Origin: Comamonadaceae bacterium
GTDB lineage: Bacteria > Pseudomonadota > Gammaproteobacteria > Burkholderiales > Burkholderiaceae_C
Direction of reading: 5' to 3'
DNA length: 6,265 nucleotides
Assembly: GCA_947460165.1 (NCBI GenBank)
Contig: CANHKH010000207.1
Location: forward strand, 1-6,265
The notes under the pieces are model-generated. The model saw only the letters and a list, made by a program, of their open reading frames with translations, was not told the DNA's origin and ran no database searches. Below are positions 4,776 to 6,265 of this stretch, in pieces. The translations under genes were made by a program, and so were the position numbers. Every line of letters begins with the position of its first letter. Within the stretch, counting starts at the first letter, position 1.

Positions 4776-6265
4776 ATGAATCGCTATCCGGTCTGGAAAT
4801 ACCTGGTGATTGCCATCACCTTGGTGGTTGCCGCACTCTACACGCTGCCCAATTTTTTTGGCGAAGCGCCTGCCGTGCAGGTCTCCAGCCTCAAGACCAT
4901 GACCAAGGTCGACGGCGCCACCGTCACCCGGGTGGAAGAAGCCCTCAAAGCCGCTGGCCTGCAGGCCGAGCAAGTCAGCTTGGACGGCAGCTCGGTGCGG
5001 GCACGCTTTACCAACACCGACAACCAGCTCAAGGCCAAAGACGCCATTCAGCGCGCCCTCATTCCCGACGCGGCAGACCCCACTTACATCGTGGCGCTCA
5101 ACCTGCTGTCGCGCTCGCCCGACTGGCTGCGCGCCCTCCATGCCGCGCCTATGTACCTGGGCCTGGACCTGCGTGGCGGCGTGCACTTCATGCTGCAGGT
5201 GGACATGCAAGCGGCGCTCACCAAGCGCGTGGAATCGCTGGCGGGCGACCTGCGGCTGGCCCTGCGCGAGAAAAGCCTGCGCCACGGCGGCATCAGCCGC
5301 AACGGCCAGGCGGCCGAGCTGCGCCTGCGCGACCAGGCCAGTGTGGACGCCGTCAACAACCTGATCCGCGACCAATTTCCCGACCTGCAAACCCGCGTCG
5401 AGCCCGAGGGCAGCGAGTTCAAGCTGGTGGCCAGCATCAAGCCCGAGGCCGTGCGCCGCGTGCAAGACCAGGCGCTCAAGCAAAACATCTTGACGCTGCA
5501 CAACCGCATCAACGAGCTGGGCGTGGCCGAGCCCGTGATCCAGCAGCAGGGCCTGGACCGCATCGTGGTGCAGCTGCCTGGTGTGCAGGACACGGCCAAG
5601 GCCAAAGACATTTTGGGCCGCACCGCCACGCTGGAGATGCGCTTGGTCGACGAAAGTGCCGAAGCCCGCGTCGCCGAGTTGAGCGGCGGCCTGGTGCCTT
5701 TTGGCTCTGAAAAATTCCTGGAACGCGATGGCCGCCCGGTCATTTTGAAAAAGCAAGTGGTGCTCACCGGCGACAGCCTGACCGACGCCCAACCCGGCTT
5801 TGACGCACAAACCCAGCAGCCCAAGGTCGATTTGACGGTGGACGCCAAGGGCGGGCGCATCATGCGCGACGTCAGCCGCGAGAACCTGAAAAAGCGCATG
5901 GCCCTGGTGCTCTTTGAAAAAGGCAAGGGCGAGGTGCTGACCGCGCCCGTGATTCAAGGCGAGTTGGGCAACCGCTTCCAAATTTCAGGCTCCATGAGCA
6001 CGGTGGAAGCCAACGACCTGGCGCTCTTGCTGCGCGCAGGCTCTTTGGCCGCGCCCATGGAAATCATTGAAGAGCGCACCATAGGCCCCAGCCTGGGCGC
6101 CGAGAACATTGCCAAGGGCTTTAACAGCGTGACTTGGGGCTTCATCGTCATCGTGATCTTCATGGGCATTTACTACATGCTCTTTGGCCTGTTTTCAGGC
6201 CTGGCGCTGGCGGTGAATTTGCTGCTGCTGGTGGCCGTGCTGAGCATGCTGCAAGCGACCCTCAC
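4776..6265 (+). CDS. secD: Protein translocase subunit SecD, 3' end outside the window
   Basis: A proton-driven inner-membrane subunit of SecDF that helps pull exported proteins out on the periplasmic side. The window holds 496 codons; the family usually has about 600-630, so roughly the last fifth is missing. ATG 4776 follows GGA at 4766-4768. TM1 is about 8-28 (VWKYLVIAITLVVAALYTLP). The first conserved signature YLGLDLRGGVHFMLQVD starts at 127. The large periplasmic P1 region continues through LHNRINELGVAEPVIQQQG, IVVQLPGVQD and VLTAPVIQGELG to LLLRAGSLAAPMEIIEERT. The IGPSLGAENI motif follows at 436-445, then the next membrane helices from about 452 (WGFIVIVIFMGIYYMLF and LALAVNLLLLVAVLSML). 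The frame is intact, with no stop before the edge. secF is expected to follow. Transcription from yajC must pass the hairpins just upstream. Confidence 0.96.
   Translation, partial: MNRYPVWKYLVIAITLVVAALYTLPNFFGEAPAVQVSSLKTMTKVDGATVTRVEEALKAAGLQAEQVSLDGSSVRARFTNTDNQLKAKDAIQRALIPDAADPTYIVALNLLSRSPDWLRALHAAPMYLGLDLRGGVHFMLQVDMQAALTKRVESLAGDLRLALREKSLRHGGISRNGQAAELRLRDQASVDAVNNLIRDQFPDLQTRVEPEGSEFKLVASIKPEAVRRVQDQALKQNILTLHNRINELGVAEPVIQQQGLDRIVVQLPGVQDTAKAKDILGRTATLEMRLVDESAEARVAELSGGLVPFGSEKFLERDGRPVILKKQVVLTGDSLTDAQPGFDAQTQQPKVDLTVDAKGGRIMRDVSRENLKKRMALVLFEKGKGEVLTAPVIQGELGNRFQISGSMSTVEANDLALLLRAGSLAAPMEIIEERTIGPSLGAENIAKGFNSVTWGFIVIVIFMGIYYMLFGLFSGLALAVNLLLLVAVLSMLQATL

Noticed and set aside
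4853..4859. Run of seven Ts early in secD as a possible frameshift site.
   Set aside because: The secD frame is intact across it, and the encoded Asn-Phe-Phe-Gly looks like the normal family sequence there. No alternative product is evident.
4329..5981. A 550-codon open frame on the - strand across yajC and secD.
   Set aside because: It is the antisense shadow of two clearly recognised genes. The composition is low-complexity and spans the noncoding hairpin gap, with no domain signature.
1..6265. CRISPR arrays, tRNA/rRNA genes, insertion sequences, phage or defence genes.
   Set aside because: None seen. Nearly all bases belong to recognised chromosomal genes with uniform composition.

Overview
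The window is GC-rich, densely coding DNA with strong G/C third-position bias. The protein sequences and gene content point to a betaproteobacterium of the order Burkholderiales, most likely family Comamonadaceae. That placement is my recognition of protein style, not a database result. Nothing suggests mobile DNA: there is no insertion sequence, phage gene, CRISPR array, tRNA or rRNA, and codon use is uniform throughout.

Region 1 (1-2861, + strand) looks like one operon. It begins with the last 36 codons of a gene that resembles a carbon-nitrogen hydrolase (nitrilase superfamily). That gene overlaps, by ATGA, a 705-residue membrane histidine kinase with a periplasmic sensor region and a cytoplasmic PAS domain. 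After a 5-base gap comes a 209-residue FixJ/NarL-type response regulator with a LuxR-type DNA-binding domain. The two form a complete two-component system of the DctS/DctR-FixL/FixJ kind whose signal cannot be read from the sequence.

Region 2 (2858-3025, - strand) holds a 55-codon gene for a single-pass membrane protein with a proline-rich tail. It is packed with no spare bases. Its stop codon shares a CTAG palindrome with the stop of the response regulator, and its start codon shares a CATG palindrome with the start of the next + strand gene.

Region 3 (3024-4229, + strand) encodes MltA, an outer-membrane lipoprotein lytic transglycosylase that cuts peptidoglycan. A leader of about 105 bases (4230-4334) follows, with a likely promoter -10 element and a 9-base direct repeat.

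Region 4 (4335-6265, + strand) is the start of the yajC-secD(-secF) cluster, the accessory membrane complex of the Sec protein-export machinery. secD runs off the right edge. The 108 bases between yajC and secD contain three small hairpins. Two of them are followed by five Ts and look like tandem intrinsic terminators, so secD expression probably depends on read-through or on another promoter.

I did not find a clearly new defence or metabolic system. The best candidates for a second look are the fully overlapped small membrane gene and the terminator/attenuator-like segment before secD.
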